Assembly (NCBI GenBank): GCA_910593695.2
Contig: OU343051.1
Location: 38,175,966 to 38,239,965 of the forward strand
Reading direction: 5' to 3'
DNA from: Ocypus olens
Taxonomy: Eukaryota; Arthropoda; Insecta; Coleoptera; Staphylinidae
Length of the DNA: 64,000 nucleotides
Shown piece after piece: positions 12,251 through 22,539 of the stretch (within the stretch, counting starts at the first letter, position 1; each line of letters starts with the position of its first letter). The notes beneath the pieces are model-generated. The model did not search any database. It was not told where the DNA came from and worked only from the letters and a program-made list of their open reading frames with translations. Position numbers and translations under genes: made by a program.

Positions 12251-13099
12251 CAATTTCAATGAATAGAGGGGCATAAAAAAATCCATCATTTTGAGTCTAA
12301 TTTCAACAAATAAACACTTTTTGGATACATATTAACGTCCTCTATCCACAAAATATATATTTTGGCTATTAGGATGGCCCGTTTAATATTAGGATGAACC
12401 AAAATAAAATAAAAATAAAAAAACTACTTTTTCAAATTTTAGAGGGCTAGGGCCCGGTTACGCAATGTTCGATATGGGTCAAAATTTACAGTTATTAGTT
12501 TTTTATCTATACGAACAAGTTTCCGGGTTGTCCCGTTGATTTTCACATACTTCGAAAATAAGAACCACTCCAGTGTATATATATTCTTTTGTACTACACT
12601 AAAATAAGTTAAATATTGATAATCAAAAACACTTGTTTGACAATTTATATTACTTAAACATTATACTACCACAAGTTTTGAGCATTCTCCTTTTTAGAAT
12701 GTTCGTGTGAACAAAACTACTTGGGCAAGTTGTATATTATTTATTCTACTTAATATAAATAGTAAAACATAGCGATTTTGTTTACCAATATTTACCTTGT
12801 TAATAACGTTTCATCGGGTGATGTACACATATATTTTTTACATATTGTGCTATGAGGCTAACACAAGAAATGTCTGTTTTATTCGTCCTCGATTTCCGCA
12901 CTGTTTGACATTCTACGTTTCAAGTAACACGGGAATTACACGGCATGTAGATAAATTTTACCGGAAAAGCGCCGTCTAGTGTTAGCAACAAACATAATTT
13001 AAAGAAATCCATCGAATTTTTATGGTGGCGCCATCCAATATTAGCGGCGTAAAGCTCGATTTCTTATCCCCTGTTTCCCATATCTCTTGCCATACCCCT

Positions 13100-14088
13100 G
13101 ATTGAAAACATAGCCGCAGTGAGTGCGAGGACGTAAGTCCTTCCACATCGATTCGCCATCGTGCTCAGCAGTGACGGTTTGCGGGGTTTTTTCTGGTACG
13201 GCCGAGGAACAAGAGGTGGTAGGGTCAGTTGCAGAGACGGCTGGCTGCGTGACCGCACCTATCTGTATAGCCACCTCTTGTTCCTCGGCCGTACCAGAAA
13301 AAAACCCTCGAACCGTCACTGGTGCTCAGACGTTTCAAGATGCTCTATTCAGCGAATTTTAACTAAAGATTTGCATTTGCATGCTTACAAGATCCAATTG
13401 ACACAAAACCTGCAACCAGCAGTCCATGCTCAGCGCCGTGCATTCGCAAATTGGATAGTGGAGCATCAAAAAATCGATGGTGATTTTTCGAAGAAAATCA
13501 TCTTCAGCGATGAGGCGCGTTTTCAACTTAATGGCTATGTGAATAAACAAAACTGTCGAATTTGGAGGACTGAAAATCCACAAGTGATCCAACAGCTTTC
13601 CATGCATCCACCACGAATCTCTGTTTGGTGCGGATTTTGGGTTGGAGGAGTGATTGGGCCGTAGTTTTTCGAGAATGCTTCGGGAAATGCGGTTACCGTC
13701 AATGGTGTTAATTATCGTGACATGATAACCAACTTTTTATGGAATGAATTGAACGACACGGACTTGGAAGACATATTCTTTCAACAAGATGGTGCAACCT
13801 GCCGCTCTGCGAACGATACAATGCAGTTATTGCAAACAAAGTTCCATGGTCGTGTTATTTCGCGCCACGGCGATGTGAATTGGCCACCAAGACTTGACGC
13901 CACTAGACTTTTGGGGTTTTCTGAAAGGAAAAGTGTATGCCAATGATCCACAGACCATTAAAATTGGACGCACCATTAATGAAATTAGTCCGCAATTATG
14001 CCAAAATGTCATAAAAAATTTTGCCAAAAGAATTACCCTTTGCAAACAGGTCGAGGCGCCCATTTATCGGATTTTGTGTTCCACATAA
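13100..14088 (+). pseudogene. Mariner transposase, central and C-terminal part
   Basis: Resumes with IENIAAVSA (13100), is broken by a hAT MITE (13169-13321), then reads RILTKDLHLHAYKIQLTQ, IIFSDEARFQLNGYVNKQNC (first Asp), MHPPRISVWCGFWVGG, a stop at 13662-13664, DIFFQQDGATCRSAN (second Asp) and DLTPLDFWGFLKGKVYAN (third Asp). A small deletion removes about three residues after NWPP. Restoring the count gives 41 residues between the second and third Asp, i.e. a DD41D-like spacing. Several frame breaks; inactive. Confidence 0.85.
13169..13321. mobile_element. hAT MITE, 153 bp, perfect 8-bp duplication
   Basis: Ends CAGTGACGGTTTGCGGGG and its imperfect inverse; GTGCTCAG at 13161-13168 and 13322-13329. 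Arms of about 50 bp meet around a short centre, so the whole element is a hairpin. Its right half is found again at 50199-50272. The terminal CAGTGACGG is shared with the full hAT at 30983-34921. Confidence 0.9.
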
Positions 14089-14193
14089 CCTCCATGTTTG
14101 TACCTTATATTAAAATAAAAATATTCGTACTTTTCCAATAAATAATATGTTTTATTAATAAATTAAAATGTCAGGTCATTTTGAGACACCCTT

Positions 14194-15269
14194 TAGTATT
14201 TTCCGATGAAATTTTTAATATTATTTAATTCTTTCAAAATAGGTTTCAGTTCTTAAAAAAAATTTTTTTTTTTTAATTAACAAAAATTAAAAATCAAATG
14301 TCCAATTATTGAAACTAATTCAACCTTTTAGTGTAGATTATAAAAATATACAAATTTTATAGCGATTTAGGTGTAGAGAAAAAGTGATTTTACAATTTTA
14401 TATTGGCTTTACAAAGAAAATGTAATTTGTACTTAATTTTTATAAAATTGGACACATTTTGAATTGAACCAGTATGGCTGAACGTTAAAAATCGTGATGT
14501 TTTTGACGCGTTGGACTTTTGAAATTTTTACTTAATTTTAGAAGAGAACTTCCTTTGTTCTTGAATTATACCAAATTGGCTTGATCCAACAACAAGGTTG
14601 TTCTTCATTTAGTTCACACTATATTATTTACTAGCAAAATAAGCTACATATTTTATGATTTTATATAGAATGGGTATAATAGTAAAACACTTACCATCAT
14701 GTAACTTAACTGATTTTCTTATTTTTGGCATTAATTGCAGGACTAATTGAAAACTTGCGTCTCTGCTACACAAAGAATGATATCTGAAAGACATCCATTT
14801 CAGAATAATAATCATCCGCTCGTGGCGGTATCACTTCCGTTAGAGTGATAGCAAGCAGCAACGTTAATATGTACACAAGTATTTATCTCAAAATATGTTT
14901 AGAGACCAACTCACACTTATGTACTAATGTAATGACAACTGTATGCACTAAGCATACGAACGTTAATGTCGAATCTGCATTGTCGTAGATAATTTATAAG
15001 GGCTTACTCAGCAATAGATTACATTCGTAGACGTTGTTGAGTTGGAGATTGTGATGTAACAATGTCGCCAAAAGTTTGCAAATTTGGCAGATTTTGCTAG
15101 CTGGCTTTACTTGTCCAAATCCACACCAATCTCAAATTAATTGTTTTAATAATTACCTATTGTTAATTTATATTATTAAGGATTGTAATATGAAAAAGTT
15201 TTTATGAAATTGAATTAATTTCTATGTATTGGATTGATGAGGCTGTTACTTGGTGAAATTCCATAATGT
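14194..15269. other. Intergenic, no gene seen
   Basis: Very AT-rich with A/T homopolymers near 14240-14280. A block near 14325-14375 resembles 6895-6945. No convincing ORF or RNA gene. Confidence 0.5.
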
Positions 15270-15390
15270 ATGTGGTAAGTAAAACACGTGTGTTTGAGAA
15301 TTTTCACAAATATTAATGTCGACATTTGTCGCAATGTTCGACATTAAAATTTGTGAAAATTCTCAAACACACGTGTTTTACTTACCACAT
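15270..15390. repeat. 121-bp near-perfect hairpin
   Basis: Arms of about 57 bases, starting ATGTGGTAAGTAAAACACG and ending with its inverse, around a short loop. Only a few mismatches lie near the loop. It could be a foldback MITE; no clear duplication borders it. Confidence 0.8.
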
Positions 15391-15639
15391 AATTTCTATG
15401 TCACATTACTATAGTTAATTAACGTGTTCTGTTCGTTATTGTTATTTATATGATTTTTAGTGTGATTGATTTTATATGAATATTACCTTATTTCTATTAT
15501 TTTTTGTTTTTTACTCGCTACATTTAAAATAAATCTATTATTATTAATAATAATATGAACTACCAATACGAAAATATCAAAACAATTAAATTTAATATAA
15601 TTTCATATTTTTAAACTTATTTTTAATGGTTGAGTACAG
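15391..15639. other. Intergenic, no gene seen
   Basis: AT-rich linker between the hairpin and repeat C/D. Nothing recognisable. Confidence 0.5.
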
Positions 15640-16137
15640 TCAGAGAAAATACAAATGCGAAACTCGCTCAGCGAGGGAATGCTGCCGCATGTCGGTGCTT
15701 GGTTCGGTCGAAGCCCGTCTCTGCAATACAATTATGAGGTAATAAAATTTACAAGCCTAGTTCCCTTCTCGCCCCTAAGTGATCGAGTGACGGATTCCTA
15801 TCAGTTAATACCATATTTTTTCATCTTCCAATTTTTGGTGCGTCATCTTCAAAAATTCGAATAATTACAATTTTTACGTTATTTTGATTATGATATTTTT
15901 TATATATTTATTAATTGAAGAGTAATTTTATATAAATTATTGGTAATATTTTAGTATTAACAATTTTCTTTTCAGTTTCGTATAAATAACCCCATTGTTG
16001 CCAAGATATGACCTTGAAAGCCTCGAAAAATAAGATTTTATTTTTTTAACCACTAAAAATTATTATAATAGTCTGAGAAATTAACATATATTTTTTACCC
16101 AAATCAAAGGTTATTTCGGGTATTCATTTTTTTAAAG
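15640..16137 (+). repeat. Composite repeat C/D, contiguous copy
   Basis: The first half (to about 15835) matches 25700-25912. The second half, from GGTGCGTCATCTTCAAAAAT, matches 38731-39040. Here the halves are joined, showing that the other copy was split by an insertion. Landmarks are CATGTCGGTGCTTGGTTCGG, CCTAAGTGATCGAGTGACGG and CCAAGATATGACCTTGAAAG. Confidence 0.8.
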
Positions 16138-16439
16138 TTGCTGAAATGCGTCAAAATTCTAAAATCGGCATGGTTTTTGTGATTGGAATTTAAAACATTT
16201 TGACCGAGTTCCCTGAAATTTCCGTCATTATTATTGCCTTTGTATTCTTCAAAAACATCACACGGAGAAAAGTGAGTCAAAATACATTTCGACAAGTAAT
16301 TAAGTAAAGGGTAAGCGCATTCAAAACTTTATTACAATAATAACCCTCATAAACATAACCCAGCATTGTAGGCTCTGAGTTTTTTTTGAGATAATTTTTC
16401 AGGAATGTAAGGAATAATTACGATTGTTTTAAATTGTAG

Positions 16440-16800
16440 GTTGTCACTCGATCGCTTAGCGGCGAAAAAAAAGTTAAACTTAAAAAAAAATGAATACCCT
16501 AAATGACCTTCAATGATCTTGAAAAAAATTACTTAATTTGGTATTTGGGACAAAAATATATATGAATTTTTTCAAATTTTTATAGTGGCAAAAAAACAAA
16601 AACCTATTTTTCGAGGGTTTCATGGTCATATCTTGATAAAAATGGGGTTGTTTATACGAAACTGAAAAAAAAATATTCATACTAAAATACTAATAATAAT
16701 TTTACATAAAATGACCGCTCAATTGTTGATTAAATATCGTAAAAATATTAGTTATTCGAATTTTTTAAGATTCTATAAGATGTCGCACCAAACGTTGAAA
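16440..16800 (-). repeat. Repeat C/D, inverted partial copy
   Basis: Minus-strand copy including ATGACCTTCAATGATCTTG, GGTCATATCTTGAT and AATTCTTCGAAT-like blocks. It faces the 15640-16137 copy across about 300 bp. Confidence 0.7.
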
Positions 16801-16863
16801 GATGAAAAACTCACATAGATGGTATTTATTGATAGCAATCATATGACGAAATAAAATTTTAAA

Positions 16864-18306
16864 CTATACCTCATTTAATAACCAGGCGGACTAAACGCGA
16901 AAGCCAGATTTACACTAGAAAAAATAACCAGAAAAGTAACCAGAAATATTTTGGCGGTAAAAATAAATTTATTTGAAATTATTTTACCCACAACATTTAT
17001 TCAAAAATTATACGAACCCATATATTTATTCTAGTGAAACTTTCTTGATTATATAGTCAATAATTTAATTTGTAATATTAAAATATTATTTAAAATATGT
17101 ATACTTTAAATTCTAATGATCTTTATCATGAGTCTATGCAAAAATTAATGAATTGAAAAAAAGTATTCCCTATAAGTTGTTCATTTTGGTATTCTCTGTG
17201 ACTATTATCAATAAATTATTAATTAATTCATTAAATTATGATTTTATAATTATAGACCAAATTATTTTTTCGAAAAATTGATTTTATGAAAAAGAAAAGA
17301 TGTTATTTTGTTATCTTTAATTAATTTATTTAAATGTTTTTGCAATATTTTTCTTATTAAAAAAATATCTGAATTACCCACCTCGGAGTGTACAAAAGTT
17401 TACCTTTTCAGCTCTTCGGTTTATTAAATAAAACGTACAAAGCTTCATGGAAATTGCTGTATTCGTTTTATACAGCGCACACAGGCAGACACATACACAC
17501 ACTTACAAACAAATATTTTCCCATACTTCGTAACGGACAAAGTAAAAATACATATAATTCTGCAAAAGGTTTGAAATAAATACTAGATTGTCAGAAAGTA
17601 TAATTTTATTAAATTAAGTAAATTTGCTATTTATGTATAATTCTCCGCACACCATATTTCGTAATTCATTGTGAACATCTTTGGTCACCAGACGTCCTCC
17701 AAAACGTTTAGGACTTGTTCAAGCTCCAATCTCCTTATACTCCCTAATTGTGCGATACACCGTACTTGTATCCAATCCTAAACATAATGCATATTTACGA
17801 TTTGATTCCAATTTCAATAACTTTATCTACACTTACCTAATGAATCTACATTTTTTTGTACAACGGCAGTAGGTTTTAAACCCTCTTGTATCAAAACTTT
17901 ATATAAGTTCAATATGGACTGCTTTTCCATTAGGATTAAAGCTCACAAATCCAAACTCTTCCATTTCCTGGGGGGCGAAATCGACGCCGAACTGGTGCCG
18001 GGTACAACATCCATAGTTATAAACAAAATAACTTTGCAAGAAAATCACGGGATAAGCTCTTAAAAGAACTGATTTTTTACACCACCAACGGGAGAAATAA
18101 CTGGTAGAAAACACAAAAACTGAACGAAACACACGGAACCGGTAGGACGCAAGTAACAGTGATGGATCAGCTGATCATAACAACCGCCATTACTATTTTC
18201 AGCAATTTTGGGCTGTGTAAAAACGGCGGCCCTTTGGCCAATCACAACGACGTATTTTGGCGGCAATAATTTGATTTAGTCCGCCTGGTTATTAAATGAG
18301 GTATAG
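16864..18306. mobile_element. Decayed TIR transposon, 1.44 kb
   Basis: CTATACCTCATTTAATAACC and the following GGCGGACTAAA at 16864-16894 recur inverted at about 18276-18306. The interior holds a transposase-like helix-turn-helix relic on the minus strand (17690-17935). The symmetric CTATA/TATAG border makes the duplication ambiguous (possibly TA). Confidence 0.7.
17690..17935 (-). pseudogene. Tc1/mariner-type transposase N-terminus, relic
   Basis: From 17931 down: MEKQSILNLYKVLIQEGLKP then QKNVDSLG, and after a break GLDTSTVYRTIREYKEIGA, a TGA where Trp is likely, and TSPKRFGGRLVTKDVHNELR. The STVYRTIREYKE-type helix-turn-helix followed by a basic SPK..GGR linker is typical of Tc1/mariner relatives. 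A possible GTAAGT donor follows DSLG, but no acceptor is convincing. No catalytic domain remains. Confidence 0.5.
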
Positions 18307-18329
18307 TGGGCAAATTTTCTTTTTTTTTC

Positions 18330-18510
18330 AAACATTTTTTTAATACTCTAAATAACATTCAATGACCTTGAAAAATTCACCTATTTGGTATTTGGGTCAA
18401 TGATAAATGTAATTTTTTCAGATTTTTAAAATTATTTTTTTAGTGGTTAAGAAAATTATATTTGAAAAAATCTTGTTTTGGGGCTTCCCGGGTCATGTCG
18501 GGGGTTTTTT
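18330..18510 (-). repeat. Repeat D, inverted fragment
   Basis: Short copy of the D half, with ATTCAATGACCTTGAAAAAT and GGGTCATGTCG near 18490. It borders the 1.44-kb transposon. Confidence 0.6.
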
Positions 18511-18919
18511 GATATACGGCTTACGGCTACTTTGGTTTAAGGCGGTTCTATCCGTTTTCGTCCGGGCCAATTTATAATTTTATAGTAAAAGTGTCTATAT
18601 GCAGATAAAAGTGTCGGTCGTCATGTAGTACACATTATTTGGGCCGAGAATTCAATCAGTGTGTCTTTATCTATCCCGTAAAAGAAACATATATGTATCC
18701 CTTTCTATATGAGCCCAATCAATTAATGTAGACATTCGTGCGGGCCATTGATGATTAGTTGTTTGCATAACTGAAGCAATAAAAACTCACAAGTGAATCG
18801 GTGAGCTTCGGCTTATTTGTTTATTTTATATTATCAGCGCTGGGCCTGGATTTATTTAGAGGTAATATGAAAATAGAAATTACTAGCAGCAAATGCATCG
18901 GTAGAATTGCTGACACGGA

Positions 18920-19130
18920 AACTAACCCAAGTGTTCCTTCCGATTTTAATGAAATTTGGTGGATTTGTAGAGGGGGCCAAAATATTCGATACGTATTTTT
19001 TTTGTTTCGGCTAAAAAACATGTTTAGGGGGTCAATTCGTCCCTCAAAAATCAGCAATATTTTTGTTTTTTGGCTATAACTTCTGAACAAATCATGATAG
19101 CATAATTTTGTAAATGTAAAAAATTTCAAA
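18920..19130 (+). repeat. Repeat family B, direct copy
   Basis: About 200 bp repeated inverted at 22540-22720. Shared blocks are AACATGTTTAGGGGGTCAAT, ATCAGCAATATTTTTGTTTT and TGGCTATAACTTCTGAACAA. Confidence 0.65.
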
Positions 19131-19231
19131 GCCCATTTATGTCTAATTTTTGTTACCACTCTCAGAGCTGATCGTTTGATAACTTGCAAATTCGCTGTAT
19201 CAAATTATTTTTAACGAATATCATTATTGCA
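19130..19231 (-). pseudogene. LINE fragment related to the 8791-9786 copy
   Basis: Minus strand reads VIKRSALRVVTKIRH after LIYAAIMIF, matching the tail region of the truncated LINE at 8791-9786. It has a frameshift. A GC-rich hAT element is inserted just beyond it at 19240. Confidence 0.6.
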
Positions 19232-19239
19232 GCATAAAT

Positions 19240-19698
19240 CAGAGCCCTGCAGAAGCGGGTTTTCGAAAGCCCGGCCCGGCCCGGCCCGACAGTAAAAATT
19301 TAAAACCCGGCCCGGCCCGGCCCGATGAAACGAAAATTGCTGCGGGCCCGGCCCGGCCCGGCCCGGAGCTGAATATTTAAAGCCCGGCCCGGCCCGGCCC
19401 GTCCCCAAAAAAGGTTAAATTAAATAAATAAAATTACTGGACCAATGTATTCCTTAAAATTCTTAAACTACATTGAATTCGTGTTAATAGCATTTTTCTT
19501 CAATTCACTTAGTTGTTGTTTTCCAAAATATAATAAAATTAAATTTATCTAAGCCCGGCCCGGCCCGGCCCGGGTTAAATTATCCATCGGAAAGCCCGGC
19601 CCGGAGTTTGAAAAATACGGCCCGGCCCGGCTCGGCCCGACATCGGGCCGGGCCGGGCTTTCCGGGCCGGGCCAAAGCCCGGCCCATGCAGACCTCTG
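19240..19698. mobile_element. Non-autonomous hAT element carrying CCCGG arrays
   Basis: GCATAAAT at 19232-19239 and 19699-19706 is an exact 8-bp duplication. Ends are CAGAGCCCTGCAGAAG and, inverted, CAGAGGTCTGCATGG. Between them lie several arrays of GCCCGGCCCG and, at the right end, the inverse GGGCCGGGCC, separated by ordinary AT-rich sequence. No ORF. GC content is far above the surroundings. Confidence 0.85.
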
Positions 19699-19974
19699 GC
19701 ATAAATATCAATACGTTTTCTTTACAGTCCCGAAATAGTCAATACAATCTTGTACATTTACGAAATTACGCTATCAAGATTTGTTGAGAAGTTTGTAAAT
19801 GGAGTTATAATAAACTTATTATATATTTACAAATAATAAAGACGAAAACTAGCCTGATATATGAATATTCCACTTGTTCGTGACTGCAAAATTAAGTCTT
19901 ACTAAGACTACACACAAATAACTTATTGAAACAACTACTTCCCTGGCTAGTGCCAGATACTGAATGATATCACA

Positions 19975-20320
19975 TTGGTTTCAGATCGTTTATTTGAGAT
20001 ATCGACTTCTAGTTTTCTTGAACTGGTACCTATACTTATTCTTCATATTTTAAAAATATGTATGTTTTTGTACAGGGTGTCCCAGTATAAATAACAGATC
20101 AAAGTTATGTTTTTTTAAATGAACACCTTATATTTTATAGTTTATTATTTTTAATCCCCTTAAGAAGCTGATAAAAATAGTATAATATACTATGGGTATA
20201 TTATGGACGGTTGGTTAGATATGGGCAAATTTGTGGCAAAAACATGTACACATTGAAAACATCGCAGAAGCGTCAAAGATAGCATCATTTTTTATACACT
20301 AGAAAATTTTACACGTCATG
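19975..20320 (-). repeat. Repeat family A, copy 2 (inverted)
   Basis: Minus-strand copy of 3690-4096, including the CACCCTGTACAAAAACATAC block. Confidence 0.7.
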
Positions 20321-20338
20321 AAGAATAATACACATCGG

Positions 20339-20339
<1 letters not shown>

Positions 20340-20386
<47 letters not shown>
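20340..20386. repeat. (TA)n tract at the border of PLE family 1
   Basis: About 47 bp of uninterrupted TA. A second (TA)n tract (22463-22482) closes the other side of the PLE palindrome. Confidence 0.9.
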
Positions 20387-20390
<4 letters not shown>

Positions 20391-20529
20391 TAAAACGGCA
20401 AGAAGTAACGGACGCTGCTATGTAGTGAAGTGTGAGGTGTAACGGGAGAAAGGTCCAGAATTTCGATATAGTCCGCAGGGAGCAATAAACCAGATGTAGT
20501 GTGTGCTCAGTCACTATATTTCGCTATAA

Positions 20530-20576
20530 GTAGCCAACGTTTCGCGTAAAACATTTACGCATCATCAGGGCCTAAA
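20530..20576 (-). ncRNA. Hammerhead-ribozyme-like motif, PLE family 1, left arm
   Basis: Reverse complement of the motif at 22316-22360: CUGAUGA, stem II GCGUAAA/UUUACGC, GAAA, CG, UU, then GGCU pairing with the GGCC upstream of CUGAUGA. Confidence 0.75.
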
Positions 20577-21107
20577 ATTAAATGTTACAATAAATTTTAG
20601 TGAGGAGTGAAATGATCAAAATTGAGAAAAATTTTACAAAGTAAAAGCTGAAGGCAATGAACAAGAAAACAAAAGAGGTTAAACTTACTAGTAAACGATT
20701 AAAATAATGATGTCCTGCGGTGCGTGAGGCGACCGCGTGGTGAAGAGGTTAAGAAGATCGTCATGGTGATCGTGTGTAGACGAGGCGTTAAAATTTAAAA
20801 ATACAAAAGCACATCGCAAATAACATGTGCGCGTAACTTAATAGGGGCGCAACAAACCACTTAAATCAGAAAATACACAGTGGATGAACAGATTAAAAGC
20901 ACAGTCGGTCGGTGTAAAATTGACGGTGCAAAATGGCGTTCAACAAGTACAACACTGTTGTGGTTCGATCCGGTGGAATTTCGCGGTGGGAAAAGGAGAT
21001 GGGCGGGGCAACGTCTATCGAGGCCGGAGATGTTGGTGGGAAATAATGTACGAAAAAGCGCGGCAAAGACTGTTTTTCCTTTCCCCATCCAAACCAAACC
21101 AAACCTA

Positions 21108-21297
21108 ATGACACTGATCACATACCAGACTATAAAAATGCCAAAATTCTGTGCACAGAACAGAATTCCTTCAAAAGGAACTTCCTTGAAATGTGTTACA
21201 TACAAGCACAAGGAAAACCAATGAATTTCAAGAAGGACATCGAGGGCCTTAGCATAATTTACAGTAACCTTCTGTCCCTAGCCTCCCCGTCCCATTA
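21108..21297 (+). pseudogene. PLE protein, C-terminal end of GIY-YIG domain
   Basis: Reads TDHIPDYKNAKILCTEQNSF then KRNFLEMCYIQAQGKPMNF and IEGLSIIYSNLLSL before a stop. The order (ILD.E-type strand, R..EM helix, LS.IY..LL tail) matches the end of the intact PLE protein at 35513-36907, so this is a severely 5'-truncated copy of another PLE family. RT and the catalytic YIG core are absent. Confidence 0.75.
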
Positions 21298-22315
21298 GCC
21301 CCTTTCCACCATATCTCAGTCCTTTCCTCCCTTACACTGTCTTGTTGTTTGTTTGGTTTTTTTTTGTGTTTTCCCCCTTTCTCTTGTGTGTTTGACGCTC
21401 CTGTGAGAGATCATTTAGTATTGTTCAATTTTCACCCCATTTTCTTACATTTAATATAATTTAATTTTTTTTGATACGTACAGTTTGTTGTTTCCCCCAT
21501 TATTGTGCCTTCAGTACTTATAATGGTTTCCTCCCCTTGCTCATTTTCATTCCCGTACATCCCATAGCGCCCGATTTTTATATCTTCTATTTTCTCTAAA
21601 ATTTTTCTCCCTTTTTTAAATTTGTTTCTTCTTTTCTTTCCCGGATAGCACATCGACATAATGTGACAGTTTTCAGTTTCGCACTGGGTCAGGGCCTGTG
21701 TACCGTTGTACTATTGCGACTACATTACTTTTTTGGTACTCGAGTCAGGGGTTGTTCTCCTTCTCCCATCTTGACCGTTGTCGGTTTCGCTCGACGGTTT
21801 GGATGGGGAAAGGAAAACAGTCTTTGCCGCGCTTTTTCGTACACTATTTCCCACCAACATCTCCGGTCTCGATAGACGTTGCCCCGCCCATCTCCTTTTC
21901 CCACCGCGAAATTCCACCGGATCGAACCACAACAGTGTTGTACTTGTTGAACGCCATTTTGCACCGTCAATTTTACACCGACCGACTGTGCTTTTAATCT
22001 GTTCATCCACTGTGTATTTTCTGATTTAAGTGGTTTGTTGCGCCCCTATTAAGTTACGCGCACATGTTATTTGCGATGTGCTTTTGTATTTTTAAATTTT
22101 AACGCCTCGTCTACACACGATCACCATGACGATCTTCTTAACCTCTTCACCACGCGGTCGCCTCACGCACCGCAGGACATCATTATTTTAATCGTTTACT
22201 AGTAAGTTTAACCTCTTTTGTTTTCTTGTTCATTGCCTTCAGCTTTTACTTTGTAAAATTTTTCTCAATTTTGATCATTTCACTCCTCACTAAAATTTAT
22301 TGTAACATTTAATTT

Positions 22316-22360
22316 TAGGCCCTGATGATGCGTAAATGTTTTACGCGAAACGTTGGCTAC
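22316..22360 (+). ncRNA. Hammerhead-ribozyme-like motif, PLE family 1, right arm
   Basis: CTGATGA at 22322-22328; stem II GCGTAAA-TGT-TTTACGC at 22330-22346; GAAA at 22347-22350; self-complementary CG at 22351-22352; TT (cleavage expected after it) at 22353-22354; GGCT next, pairing with GGCC at 22318-22321 plus the adjoining base (one G-U). All conserved core bases are present. Hammerheads are known in PLE terminal repeats; activity here is inferred. Confidence 0.8.
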
Positions 22361-22462
22361 TTATAGCGAAATATAGTGACTGAGCACACACTACATCTGG
22401 TTTATTGCTCCCTGCGGACTATATCGAAATTCTGGACCTTTCTCCCGTTACACCTCACACTT

Positions 22463-22482
22463 CACTATATATATATATATAT
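22463..22482. repeat. (TA)n tract closing PLE family 1
   Basis: Short TA run directly after the right arm. Confidence 0.8.
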
Positions 22483-22539
22483 ACATCAGTATGTTTTTTA
22501 CAGTCTTGAAGTAGACAATAAACACATTTTTTATACCGG

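Larger units (their letters stand above)
7417..12572. mobile_element. 5.2-kb DNA transposon with ~320-bp terminal inverted repeats
   Basis: TAGAGTGGTT at 7417 faces AACCACTCCA ending at 12572. The arms extend to about 7735 and 12255, sharing TTCGAAGTATGTGAAAATCA, the GTTCGTATAGATAAAAAACT block and the GAGGGCTAGGGCCCGG block. GTGTATAT lies at both borders (7409-7416 and 12573-12580), an 8-bp duplication as in hAT or P elements; the left copy adjoins a GT microsatellite, which lowers its weight slightly. Contents are a possible protein relic (7973-8206, minus), a truncated LINE (8791-9786) and a long T-rich degenerate repeat. Superfamily unresolved. Confidence 0.75.
7288..13099. repeat. ~650-bp repeat inserted in the mariner, itself interrupted
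   Basis: GATTGAAAACAT occurs at 7276-7287 and again at 13100-13111, exactly where the mariner protein is cut (IEN then IENIAAVSA). Without the 5.2-kb element inside it, this insertion is about 648 bp. It holds variants of AAGCGCCATCT near 7335 and 12967 and a GGCGCCATCC near 13027. No ORF. The long duplication could mean retroposition, but no poly-A or tRNA-like head is evident. Confidence 0.6.
7014..14193 (+). mobile_element. Mariner-like element, split by nested insertions
   Basis: Terminal repeats AAGGGTGTCTCAAAATGACC (7014) and its inverse (ending 14193) are each bordered by TA (7012-7013 and 14194-14195). The element is interrupted by an insertion at 7288-13099, flanked by a 12-bp duplication, and by a hAT MITE at 13169-13321. 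Removing both insertions with one duplicate each leaves 274+57+864 = 1195 bp, the usual size of a mariner, which supports the reconstruction. Confidence 0.85.
20387..22463 (+). mobile_element. Penelope-like element, family 1, palindromic copy
   Basis: Arms of roughly 670 bp (about 20426-21100 and 21797-22463) are near-perfect inverted repeats around a unique middle. Each arm carries a hammerhead-like core on the outward strand. The middle begins with the C-terminal end of a PLE GIY-YIG protein (21108-21297). A 39-bp leader (20387-20425) with AGTAACGG lies outside the left arm only. Frames within the arms are mirror images and are not separate genes. Confidence 0.8.

Noticed and set aside
13041..13362. 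Overlapping ORFs on both strands
   Set aside because: They arise from the palindromic MITE joined to mariner sequence.
19255..19690. CpG island or promoter
   Set aside because: The GC-rich arrays lie inside a hAT element with exact target duplication; no gene follows.
20861..22029. Seven overlapping ORFs on both strands in the PLE family 1 arms
   Set aside because: They are mirror images created by the inverted arms, have no domain and lie in the PLE terminal regions.
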